Assembly: GCA_958423535.1 (NCBI GenBank)
Contig: CATZRJ010000080.1
Coordinates: 1 to 5,364, forward strand
Direction: 5' to 3'
DNA: 5,364 nucleotides
Source of the DNA: an uncultured Collinsella sp.
GTDB lineage: Bacteria; Actinomycetota; Coriobacteriia; Coriobacteriales; Coriobacteriaceae
The notes beneath the pieces are model-generated. The model was not told the DNA's origin. It saw nothing but the letters and a program-made list of their open reading frames with translations, and searched no databases. Of this stretch, positions 1 through 5,364 are shown one piece after another (within the stretch, counting starts at the first letter, position 1; every line of letters starts with the position of its first letter). Both the position numbers and the translations under genes were made by a program.

Positions 1-69
1 AAGCCCGCGCACGACGCTCGACAAGTTGCCCTTGTGGTAGTCGACCACCACGATCCTCGGTTCGCCCAC
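1..69 (-). CDS. hisH: Imidazole glycerol phosphate synthase, glutaminase subunit HisH (5' end only)
   Basis: Only the first 23 codons are present; the gene continues past the left edge. They read MGEPRIVVVDYHKGNLSSVV followed by RGL. The pattern hydrophobic strand, D-Y-x-x-G-N-L, then S-V is the N-terminal signature of HisH, the class I glutamine amidotransferase that feeds ammonia to HisF to make imidazole glycerol phosphate and AICAR in the cytoplasm. The GTG start is chosen because a strong AAGGGAGG site (around 82-75) lies about 5 nt upstream, and no ATG in this frame precedes it within the spacer. Its position after hisB is where hisH usually sits in actinobacterial his operons. The catalytic Cys-His-Glu triad lies outside the window and cannot be checked. 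Family HisH proteins usually have DYG rather than DYH at this point, a small departure. Confidence 0.85.
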   Translation of the reverse strand, partial: MGEPRIVVVDYHKGNLSSVVRGL

Positions 70-73
70 GCGA

Positions 74-82
74 CCCTCCCTT
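74..82 (-). promoter_or_regulatory. Ribosome binding site of hisH
   Basis: The minus strand reads AAGGGAGGG ending 4 nt before a GTG codon at 69-67. It decides the GTG start, since no ATG or other strong site offers an alternative in this frame. Confidence 0.75.
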
Positions 83-93
83 ATCTCATTCAA

Positions 94-116
94 AACCTGT
101 CCTTTTTTGGCAGGTT
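94..116 (-). other. Intercistronic hairpin between hisB and hisH
   Basis: On the minus strand an 8-bp stem forms from AACCTGCC (116-109) and GGACAGGTT (102-94), with one bulged A at 100 and an AAAAAA loop (108-103). The left arm starts inside the hisB stop codon. The right arm ends in TT and is followed by two more T before a G, so the U tract is short. It could be a weak terminator, an RNA stability or processing element, or a brake on hisH expression. The stem is visible; the role is inferred. Confidence 0.5.
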
Positions 117-702
117 ACAGCGAGCCCTTGGTGCTGGGAATGCCCTGCACGCGGGGATCGAGCTCGCAGGCGCGGCGCATCGTGCGGCCCACGGCCTTAA
201 AGGCGGCCTCGATAATGTGATGCGAGTTGCTGCCCGCCAGCTCGCGCATATGCAACGTGAGCTTGGCATCGCGCGCAAAGGCATAGAAGAACTCAACGGC
301 CAGCTCGGTATCGAAGCCGCCCACGCGCTCGGTCGGCACGGGCAGCTCGCAATAGGCCTGCCCGCGGCCCGAGATATCCACGGCGGCCATCACGAGCGTC
401 TCGTCCATGGCGATCGCCGCGTCGGCAAAGCGCGTAATACCCGCCTTGTCGCCCAGCGCTTGGCAAAACGCCTCGCCCAGCACAATGCCCGTGTCCTCGA
501 CGGTATGATGTGCGTCGACCTCAACGTCGCCCACCGCGTGTACCGTCAAATCAAACAGGCCATGGCGGCCAAACGCGTTGAGCATATGGTCGAAAAACGG
601 TACGCCGGTCGAGATATCGCACACGCCGCTCCCGTCCAGGTCAATCTTGACGACAATGTCGGTCTCACCCGTCTTGCGGGTCACCTCGGCATAACGGCCC
701 AT
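115..702 (-). CDS. hisB: Imidazoleglycerol-phosphate dehydratase HisB (monofunctional)
   Basis: This 195-residue cytoplasmic enzyme dehydrates imidazole glycerol phosphate to imidazole acetol phosphate. The family signatures are all visible: FFDHM at 37-40 region, DAHHTVEDTG at 63-72 and SNSHHIIEAAFKA at 158-170. These supply the histidines and glutamates (H65, H66, E69, H161, H162, E165) that bind the two manganese ions, and the C-terminal PSTKG follows at 189-193. The length matches the stand-alone IGPD family. There is no N-terminal HAD phosphatase domain as in the bifunctional enterobacterial HisB, so histidinol-phosphatase must be encoded elsewhere. The ATG start directly abuts the hisC stop codon (0-nt gap). 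An AAGGAGG site at 717-711, inside the end of hisC, lies 8 nt upstream, which favours translational coupling. No odd residues were noticed. Confidence 0.97.
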   Translation of the reverse strand: MGRYAEVTRKTGETDIVVKIDLDGSGVCDISTGVPFFDHMLNAFGRHGLFDLTVHAVGDVEVDAHHTVEDTGIVLGEAFCQALGDKAGITRFADAAIAMDETLVMAAVDISGRGQAYCELPVPTERVGGFDTELAVEFFYAFARDAKLTLHMRELAGSNSHHIIEAAFKAVGRTMRRACELDPRVQGIPSTKGSL

Positions 703-1818
703 CTACATCTCCTCCTTCACCAGCGCTGCAAACGCAGCCAGCACCTCATCATTTTCCCGCGGGGTACCCACGGTAATGCGCAGACAGTCCGCAAGCCCCG
801 GCGCGTAGCTAAAGTCGCGCACCAAAATCGAATACTCGTCGCGCAGACGCTCGCGCACGCGCGTGGCATGTGGCGTACGCACGAGCACAAAGTTCGCCGC
901 GCTCGGCCATGCCTCCACGGGCAGGCCCTCGGCAGCCATCGCGCGCAGGGCGGCCAGCTCGCGCTCGCGCTCGGATGCAACCTGTGCCACCACGGGCGCG
1001 TACGCATCGCGGGCACGCACGCAGGCAAGCGCCGCCGCCTGGCTCAGCACATTAACCGAATAGATCTGACGAATCGCCGCGAACACGTCGATAACCTCGG
1101 GCGCCGCGATCACGTAGCCCAGACGCGTGCCGGCGGCGCCAAACGCCTTGGACAGCGTATGCAGAATCACCAGATTGGGATGCTCGGCGATAAGCCCCTG
1201 CGCCGTGGTGGCCGCGCCAAACGAATCGTCGGCAAACTCAACGTAGGCCTCGTCGACCATCACCATGCCGGGGCAGGCATCGCACAGGGCCGCGACAAAG
1301 TTGAGCTGCGCCACGTCGCCCGTGGGGTTATTGGGCGAGGTCACGATCGCCAGGCTGCACTCGGGCGCCGCTGCAAGCACGGCAGCCTGGTCGAGCTCAA
1401 AGGTCGCCGGGTCGCGCCGCACGTCGCGCACCTCGGTCTGACAGAGCGACGCAAAGAACGCATACTCGCTAAAGCACGGCGGACAGTTGAGCAGGGTCCG
1501 CCCCGCGCCGCCAAACGCCAGCAGGTAGTTATAGAGCAGCTCGTCGCCGCCGTTGCCCACGCAGATGTTCTCGCGAGCCACACCATGCCAGGCAGCAAGC
1601 TCGTCGCGCAGGTCGTTCGACATGGGATCGGGATAGCGGTTGAGCGGCGTGGCAGCCAGGGCCGCGTCGACCGCCTTGCGCACGCCAGCCGGCACGGGAT
1701 AGGTATTCTCATTGGCCGAAAGATTGATGCGCGTAGGCGTAAAGTTGGGATCGTAGGGCTCAATACCGGCTAAGTAGGGCTGGACGAGCTCCTTCATGCG
1801 GGGCGTGAGTTCGGCCAT
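703..1818 (-). CDS. hisC: Histidinol-phosphate aminotransferase HisC
   Basis: This 371-residue class I/II, PLP-dependent aminotransferase converts imidazole acetol phosphate and glutamate to histidinol phosphate and 2-oxoglutarate. Visible motifs: ANEN (35-38), GNGGDELL (88-95, PLP phosphate region), SPNNPTG (161-167), VDEAY (188-192, the Asp that contacts the pyridine nitrogen), TLSKAFGAAGTRLGY (221-235) with the PLP lysine K224, and LRITVGTP (346-353) with the substrate-carboxylate arginine R347. I start at the ATG at 1818-1816. An upstream in-frame ATG at 1851 would add 11 residues of unrelated sequence (PLTRPARRPK) and overlap hisD, while the 1818 ATG has AGGAGG 6 nt upstream and starts 1 nt after the hisD stop. 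Residue 16 is a TTA leucine codon, rare in this GC-rich region. The gene ends in ATG-TAG, immediately followed by the hisB ATG. Confidence 0.96.
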   Translation of the reverse strand: MAELTPRMKELVQPYLAGIEPYDPNFTPTRINLSANENTYPVPAGVRKAVDAALAATPLNRYPDPMSNDLRDELAAWHGVARENICVGNGGDELLYNYLLAFGGAGRTLLNCPPCFSEYAFFASLCQTEVRDVRRDPATFELDQAAVLAAAPECSLAIVTSPNNPTGDVAQLNFVAALCDACPGMVMVDEAYVEFADDSFGAATTAQGLIAEHPNLVILHTLSKAFGAAGTRLGYVIAAPEVIDVFAAIRQIYSVNVLSQAAALACVRARDAYAPVVAQVASERERELAALRAMAAEGLPVEAWPSAANFVLVRTPHATRVRERLRDEYSILVRDFSYAPGLADCLRITVGTPRENDEVLAAFAALVKEEM

Positions 1819-1819
1819 T

Positions 1820-3256
1820 TTAGGCCTCCTCGCCGGCCGGGTTAGCGGCACCGCCCGCAGCCGCCGTCAGGTCCACGCCCTCGGCAACCGTCGTCACGGC
1901 ATCGCCCGGCCAGGCGACCTTGGTCAGGTCGGCCGCGACCAGCGACTCGGCGCTCACGGCATCCTCGCCCTGCTCCAGCACGCGGCGACGCAGAGCGGCG
2001 GAAAGCGCGTGTGCCCACAGACCCTCGGCCTCGGCCAGACGCTGCGTAGCAGGAGCGTCGGAGAGCAGGCCCTCGGGCGTATAGCAAATGACGCTCGAGC
2101 GTTTGACGAACTCTTCGACCGAAAGCGGATTGGAGAACATGGCCGTACCGCCGGTCGGCAGCGTGTGATTGGGGCCGGCAACATAATCGCCGAGCGGCTC
2201 GGAACTCCAAGCGCCCACAAAGATGGCGCCGGCGTTGCGAATACCGCCGAGCAGGCCCATCGCGTCCTTGCAGTGCAGCTCCAGGTGCTCGGGCGCCACG
2301 GTGTTCACCGCCTCGACGGCGGCAGCCATGTCGGCGGCTACCACGATAGTGCCCTCGTTATCGAGCGAGGCACACGTGATCTCGGCACGCGGGGACTGCG
2401 CCACCAGGATGTCGATACCCGCCTCGACCTCGCGCGCAAACTGCTCGTCGCAGGTCACCAGATAGCAGGCTGCCAGCGGGTCGTGCTCGGCCTGCGCCAT
2501 CAGGTCTGCCGCGACCACCATGGGCTTGGCCGTGGCATCGGCCAGCACGCAGACCTCGGACGGGCCGGCGACCATATCGATACCCACGTCACCCGAGACA
2601 ATCTGCTTGGCAGCGGCAACAAAAGCGTTGCCCGGACCGGTGATTTTATCGACGCGCGGAATGGTCTCGGTGCCGTACGCCAGCGCGGCCACAGCCTGAG
2701 CGCCGCCCACCATATAGATCTCGTCCACGCCGCCGAGCTTTGCCGCGGCGAGTGTATAGGGGCTGATCAGGCCGTCCTTTTGCGGCGGGGTCACCATGAC
2801 CACGCGCTTGACGCCGGCCACCTTGGCGGGAATGGCATTCATGAGCACCGTGGAGGGATACTGCGCGCGACCGCCCGGCACGTAGATACCGGCCGCCGCG
2901 AGCGGGGTCACCTTAACGCCGAGCATCGTGCCGTCCGCACGCGTGGTAAACCAGCTCTGCTCGACCTCGCGCTGGTGGAACTCGCGAATCTGACGCGCGG
3001 CCTTCTCGAGCGCGGCGACAAAGGCCGAGTCGAGGCCTTCGAGCGCGGCATCGATCTGCTCTTGCGGCAGACGGAAGCTCTGCAACTCAACGCCGTCAAA
3101 GCGCTGGCAATAGTCGCGCACCGCGGCATCGCCGTTGGCACGCACGTTGGCCACGATATCGCGGGCGGCGTCGACGATGTTTTGCGGCAGCACGCCCTTG
3201 CGGTTGAGCTGGTTGGTAACGAGACGCTCACCGGGAGCAAGCTTAATGGTCCTCAT
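1820..3256 (-). CDS. hisD: Histidinol dehydrogenase HisD
   Basis: This 478-residue zinc enzyme carries out the last two steps of the pathway, oxidising L-histidinol to L-histidine with two NAD+. The family signature runs from IDMVAGPSEVCVLAD (226-240) to DLMAQAEHD (251-259). The zinc ligands expected from the E. coli enzyme map to Q255, H258, D357 and H416. The catalytic Glu-His pair is E323-H324 in NTVAPEHLEL. GPNHTLPTGG (361-370) is also typical. The family is normally about 430-440 residues. This protein carries some 45 extra C-terminal residues rich in Ala, Gly and acidic side chains, beyond the point where E. coli HisD ends. The start ATG has only a modest AGGGGA site about 7 nt upstream, weaker than its neighbours. 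It follows hisZG by 92 nt and precedes hisC by 1 nt. Confidence 0.96.
   Translation of the reverse strand: MRTIKLAPGERLVTNQLNRKGVLPQNIVDAARDIVANVRANGDAAVRDYCQRFDGVELQSFRLPQEQIDAALEGLDSAFVAALEKAARQIREFHQREVEQSWFTTRADGTMLGVKVTPLAAAGIYVPGGRAQYPSTVLMNAIPAKVAGVKRVVMVTPPQKDGLISPYTLAAAKLGGVDEIYMVGGAQAVAALAYGTETIPRVDKITGPGNAFVAAAKQIVSGDVGIDMVAGPSEVCVLADATAKPMVVAADLMAQAEHDPLAACYLVTCDEQFAREVEAGIDILVAQSPRAEITCASLDNEGTIVVAADMAAAVEAVNTVAPEHLELHCKDAMGLLGGIRNAGAIFVGAWSSEPLGDYVAGPNHTLPTGGTAMFSNPLSVEEFVKRSSVICYTPEGLLSDAPATQRLAEAEGLWAHALSAALRRRVLEQGEDAVSAESLVAADLTKVAWPGDAVTTVAEGVDLTAAAGGAANPAGEEA
1825..1830 (-). promoter_or_regulatory. Ribosome binding site of hisC
   Basis: AGGAGG on the minus strand overlaps the last sense codons of hisD (Glu-Glu-Ala) and lies 6 nt before the hisC ATG at 1818. 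It decides the shorter hisC start over the in-frame ATG at 1851. Confidence 0.8.
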
Positions 3257-3289
3257 ATCGGTATCCCCTATCGGTCGAGGTTGTGTTCG

Positions 3290-3312
3290 AAAAACGAGAG
3301 GCCAGGCGGCCC
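3290..3312 (-). terminator. Weak terminator-like hairpin between hisZG and hisD
   Basis: On the minus strand GGGCC (3312-3308), a 4-nt GCCT loop and GGCCT (3303-3299) can form a 5-bp stem with one G-U pair. Four nt later comes a run of five T (3294-3290). The stem is short and the T run is displaced, so at most partial termination or a pause is expected. It is the only structure I can support in the 92-nt spacer. Confidence 0.25.
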
Positions 3313-3348
3313 GCAGCCCAGACGTTGGGGCGCCCGTGCGTTCTCGCG

Positions 3349-5064
3349 CTATTGTGCCGAGCCCGCAACGGGCTCAAAATGCTTGTCCTTCACAGCTGCC
3401 GCCAAGCGATCTGCCAGATTACGCACGCGCGGATCTAAGCGCGCGGCACCCGGATTGACAAAGAAGCGGGCCGTGCAGTCCATGATGCGGCCAGTGATGA
3501 CCAGGTCGTTGTCGCGCAGCGTGGCACCCGTGGCGGTAATATCCACGATGCGATCGGTCATGCCGACGATGGGGCCCAGTTCGATGTTGCCGTGCAGCGA
3601 AACGATGTCGGCGTTCACGCCGCGCTCGGCATACCAGGCACTCGCGATGCGCGGATACTTGGTTGCCACGCGAAGCGAGCCGCGGCGGGCATAGTTGCAC
3701 TCGGCCTGGCCGGCGCGCCACGCGGGCTCCGCCTCAATAAACGTGCACAGGCCGTAGCCCAGATCGACCAGCTGCAGCAGGTTGAGGTCTGCCTCGATAA
3801 GCGAATCCCAACCGCAGATGCCGCAGTCGGCACCACCACAGCCCACAAAAGCGGGAGCGTCGCTGGGGCGCACGATGACAAACTCGATATCGCCGACCGT
3901 GCACTCGCCGGCACGCGTGTCGCGACCGCGCACAATGAGGTGACGGCCGGGGTCGCGCAGCTCAGAGACGTCCAGACCCGCGGCCTCGAGCACGTCGAGC
4001 GTGTCGGCCTTAAGCGAGCCCTTGGGCACGGCGATGCGCAGCGGGCCCTCGGCGCCACGGCCCGCGGCGTGATCGCCGTCGAAAGCGACATCCTCGGCCG
4101 AGGTGCGCGCGGCCTCCAGACGCTCGAGCGAAAAGGCGAAGCCCGCCGCCGGCACCTCGATGCCATCGCCAAATGCACCGGTAAAGATGGAGTCGTAGCG
4201 TCCGCCCGAACCGACCGGATCGGGCAGGCCGCCGGCATAGGCCTTAAAGACCAGGCCCGTGTAGTAATCAAACGAGTTCATGATGGAGAAGTCGAACGAC
4301 AGTACCTGGGCGTCCTCAGGTGCCAGGCCCTCAACCAAGGCACGCAGTTCGCGCGTGAGCGGCGCGGCGATGCCGGCGGCCTCCAGCAGTGCATCCACGC
4401 GGTCGAGTACCTCGGCACCACCGTGCAGGCGCGGCAGCTCGCTAATGGCGGCCTTGACGGCATCAGACTCGGTGCTGGCAGCCACGCGGGCATCGAGGCC
4501 AACAAAGTCGTTGGCGTGCACACAGCGCAGGGCCTCGGCAGCCAGCTGGCGATTCTCGCATGCCGCGAGCAATTCCTTAAAAGGACGCACGCTACCTGCG
4601 ATAATGCGTGCATCGGTAAGTGCCAGCTCGCGCACGGCCTCGGCAACGAGCGAGACAATCTCAACATCGCCCGCGGTATCGCCCGCACCGATAAGCTCAA
4701 AGCCCAGCTGCGTAAACTGACGCGAGCCGCCGGCATTGCGTTGACACTCGCGAACCACCGGCGCCTCGTAGCGAAGGCGCAGGGGCAGGTCGGCCGCGCG
4801 CATGCGGGTCGAAACCAGGCGCACGATCGGCAATGTGTTGTCGGGACGGACCACCAGCAGGCGACCGTCATCATCAAAGAGCTTAAACGGCGTGTCCGCA
4901 ATGCGGCCGCCCTCCTCAAGCAAACCCTTGTCCTCGAGCAGCGGCGTCTCGACCGGAAGGTAATGATGCTCCCTAAAGCAGCCCTTCACCGTCAGCGCGA
5001 TCTCTTCGCGCGCCTGAGCCTCCTCGGGCAATATGTCCCGGAATCCCCACGGTGTGGCCGTCAT
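3349..5064 (-). CDS. hisZG: Fused ATP phosphoribosyltransferase: HisZ regulatory domain plus short-form HisG catalytic domain
   Basis: This 571-residue protein joins two normally separate proteins that catalyse the committed step, ATP + PRPP to phosphoribosyl-ATP. Residues 1 to about 320 are a HisRS-like HisZ domain: WGFRDILPEEA (6-16), a motif-2 region with RYEAPVVREC (98-107) and RQFTQLGFELIG (115-126), FDYYTGLVFKAY (265-276), and GGRYD (287-291) leading to GFAFSLERL (308-316). The catalytic HisRS arginine of the RGLDYY motif is replaced by N263, and there is no anticodon-binding domain, so it is HisZ and not a synthetase. Residues 321-341 are a linker. Residues 342-562 are HisG: LRIAVPKGSL (342-351), RVATKYPRIA (465-474) and the PRPP loop DITATGATLR (508-517). 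The C-terminal regulatory domain of long HisG is absent, as expected for the HisZ-dependent form. The ATG has AGGAGG (5078-5073) 8 nt upstream. It is the first gene of the operon. Confidence 0.95.
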   Translation of the reverse strand: MTATPWGFRDILPEEAQAREEIALTVKGCFREHHYLPVETPLLEDKGLLEEGGRIADTPFKLFDDDGRLLVVRPDNTLPIVRLVSTRMRAADLPLRLRYEAPVVRECQRNAGGSRQFTQLGFELIGAGDTAGDVEIVSLVAEAVRELALTDARIIAGSVRPFKELLAACENRQLAAEALRCVHANDFVGLDARVAASTESDAVKAAISELPRLHGGAEVLDRVDALLEAAGIAAPLTRELRALVEGLAPEDAQVLSFDFSIMNSFDYYTGLVFKAYAGGLPDPVGSGGRYDSIFTGAFGDGIEVPAAGFAFSLERLEAARTSAEDVAFDGDHAAGRGAEGPLRIAVPKGSLKADTLDVLEAAGLDVSELRDPGRHLIVRGRDTRAGECTVGDIEFVIVRPSDAPAFVGCGGADCGICGWDSLIEADLNLLQLVDLGYGLCTFIEAEPAWRAGQAECNYARRGSLRVATKYPRIASAWYAERGVNADIVSLHGNIELGPIVGMTDRIVDITATGATLRDNDLVITGRIMDCTARFFVNPGAARLDPRVRNLADRLAAAVKDKHFEPVAGSAQ

Positions 5065-5093
5065 CTGGTAAGCCTCCTCATGCTGTGCTTCAT
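5061..5093 (-). CDS. Possible 10-residue leader peptide overlapping the hisZG start
   Basis: A minus-strand reading frame encodes MKHSMRRLTR and stops with a TGA that overlaps the hisZG start in an ATGA arrangement. Its tandem AGG-AGG arginine codons are the hisZG ribosome binding site. It holds only one histidine, not the run expected of a classical his attenuator peptide, and no ribosome binding site precedes its ATG. It may be chance. Confidence 0.15.
   Translation of the reverse strand: MKHSMRRLTR
5073..5078 (-). promoter_or_regulatory. Ribosome binding site of hisZG
   Basis: A perfect AGGAGG lies 8 nt before the ATG at 5064-5062. No in-frame ATG or GTG lies just upstream, so it fixes the start of the operon's first gene. 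Confidence 0.85.
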
Positions 5094-5099
5094 ATAGAA

Positions 5100-5131
5100 C
5101 AGAAGACCGGCATAGCTCCGCCAGTCTTCTG
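5100..5131 (-). promoter_or_regulatory. Leader hairpin upstream of the his operon
   Basis: Two 12-nt arms, CAGAAGACTGGC (5131-5120) and GCCGGTCTTCTG (5111-5100), pair around an 8-nt loop (5119-5112) in minus-strand RNA. All 12 pairs form, one of them G-U (5108 with 5123). In plus-strand RNA that pair becomes a C-A mismatch, which points to a role in the his transcript. It is followed by TTCTAT, a poor U tract, and sits 35 nt before the hisZG start. It could be an attenuator stem, a 5' stability element, or the terminator of a gene further right. I see no T-box core sequence. Confidence 0.6.
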
Positions 5132-5139
5132 GGTACTTT

Positions 5140-5145
5140 AGCATA
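5140..5145 (-). promoter_or_regulatory. Candidate -10 element of the his promoter
   Basis: TATGCT on the minus strand fits the TAnnnT pattern and sits in the most AT-rich stretch upstream of hisZG (5138-5150). It would place the transcription start just ahead of the leader hairpin. TAGTAT, shifted by 3 nt, is an equal alternative. No convincing -35 hexamer lies 16-18 nt upstream, so the call is tentative. Confidence 0.35.
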
Positions 5146-5267
5146 CTAGAGTGTTTGCAGGGAGAATCGTCCCCCTCGGCTCGCAGCGTATTCATTTGGA
5201 AACATTGGAGCGGATTGCCTACCCCTACAGCGAAGGGTATCGACAGCCCATCCGGAAAAACGTCCGA

Positions 5268-5312
5268 GGCCCCGCTCGCCCAGCGGAAAAGTTCACAAAC
5301 GAGGGCGGGGCC
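5268..5312. repeat. GC-rich inverted repeat
   Basis: GGCCCCGC (5268-5275) is the exact reverse complement of GCGGGGCC (5305-5312), separated by 29 nt. It ends 1 nt before the longer palindrome to its right. Given the high GC content, an 8-bp match at this distance is only moderately unlikely by chance. Confidence 0.4.
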
Positions 5313-5313
5313 G

Positions 5314-5364
5314 GGGTGCTTGGTTTTGGAAGTGGGCTTCGCGAACTTCCAAAACCAAGCACCC
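5314..5364. repeat. 20-bp perfect inverted repeat with 11-nt loop, cut by the window edge
   Basis: The arms GGGTGCTTGGTTTTGGAAGT (5314-5333) and its exact reverse complement (5345-5364) flank an 11-nt loop (5334-5344). The right arm reaches the last base of the window, so the repeat may be longer. On the minus strand no T tract follows the stem, and no plus-strand gene precedes it in the window, so a simple terminator role is not evident from what is visible. It could be a REP-like or MITE-like palindromic element, or a terminator for which the T tract lies beyond the edge. Confidence 0.8.

Larger units (their letters stand above)
5065..5364. other. Non-coding region upstream of the his operon
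   Basis: This 300-nt stretch to the right edge has no credible gene on either strand. Next to hisZG it holds the ribosome binding site, leader hairpin and candidate -10 element. From 5146 to about 5260 I see nothing clear apart from a short inverted repeat TACCC/GGGTA (5220-5224 and 5235-5239). From 5268 to the edge it is occupied by two adjacent inverted repeats. Confidence 0.6.

Noticed and set aside
1819..1851. An 11-residue longer N-terminus for HisC starting at 1851
   Set aside because: It would overlap hisD, and its residues do not resemble HisC, whereas the ATG at 1818 has AGGAGG at the right distance.
4100..5064. Histidyl-tRNA synthetase as the identity of the N-terminal half of the first gene
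   Set aside because: The catalytic arginine of the RGLDYY motif is replaced by Asn (N263), the anticodon-binding domain is missing, and the domain is fused to HisG in a his operon, all of which fit HisZ.
34..5097. Three very long open frames on the plus strand (34-1773, 1796-3694, 3592-5097), together covering nearly the whole window
   Set aside because: Each is in exact triplet register with the minus-strand his genes. In that register an antisense stop appears only where the sense gene uses TTA, CTA or TCA, codons that are rare in GC-rich genes. The products show no family signature, and the sense strand carries clear his enzymes.
5094..5117. A second tiny frame (MPVFCSI) starting in the loop of the leader hairpin, with GGAG just upstream
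   Set aside because: The spacing of about 2 nt between GGAG and ATG is too short, and the frame sits inside a stable stem.
5061..5160. A T-box or classical His-codon attenuator in the leader
   Set aside because: There is no T-box core motif and no run of His codons; only one His codon occurs in the short frame.
5146..5262. Short repeats such as TACCC/GGGTA and GGGA/TCCC in the upstream region
   Set aside because: Arms of 4-5 bp are expected by chance at this length and show no link to other features.

Overview
The window carries the promoter-proximal part of a histidine biosynthesis operon, all on the minus strand and read from right to left. High GC content, a third-codon-position GC bias, strong AGGAGG-type ribosome binding sites and the protein style suggest a high-GC Gram-positive bacterium. 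A Coriobacteriia member close to Collinsella is my best guess from memory of similar proteins; this is an inference that no marker gene in the window tests.

Layout in transcription order: about 300 nt of non-coding DNA at the right edge (5065-5364), holding a 20-bp perfect inverted repeat, a GC-rich inverted repeat, a candidate -10 element and a 12-bp leader hairpin. Then a fused hisZ-hisG gene (5064-3349), a 92-nt spacer with a weak terminator-like hairpin, hisD (3256-1820), hisC (1818-703), hisB (702-115), a 45-nt spacer with a bulged hairpin, and the first 23 codons of hisH (69-1), which runs off the left edge.

Together the enzymes cover step 1 (ATP phosphoribosyltransferase, HisZG), the dehydratase step (HisB), the aminotransferase step (HisC) and the last two oxidations (HisD). 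HisH is the glutaminase half of imidazole-glycerol-phosphate synthase. The remaining genes (hisA, hisF, hisI/E) would be expected beyond the left edge. hisD, hisC and hisB are packed with 1-nt and 0-nt gaps, each ribosome binding site lying in the end of the preceding gene, so they are very likely cotranscribed and probably translationally coupled.

Most of the window is ordinary metabolic DNA. The points worth a second look are the HisZ-HisG fusion with a cysteine cluster in its HisG half, the leader hairpin whose pairing is complete only in the his-sense RNA, and the long palindrome at the right edge. I see no sign of a defence, mobile or otherwise new multi-gene system.
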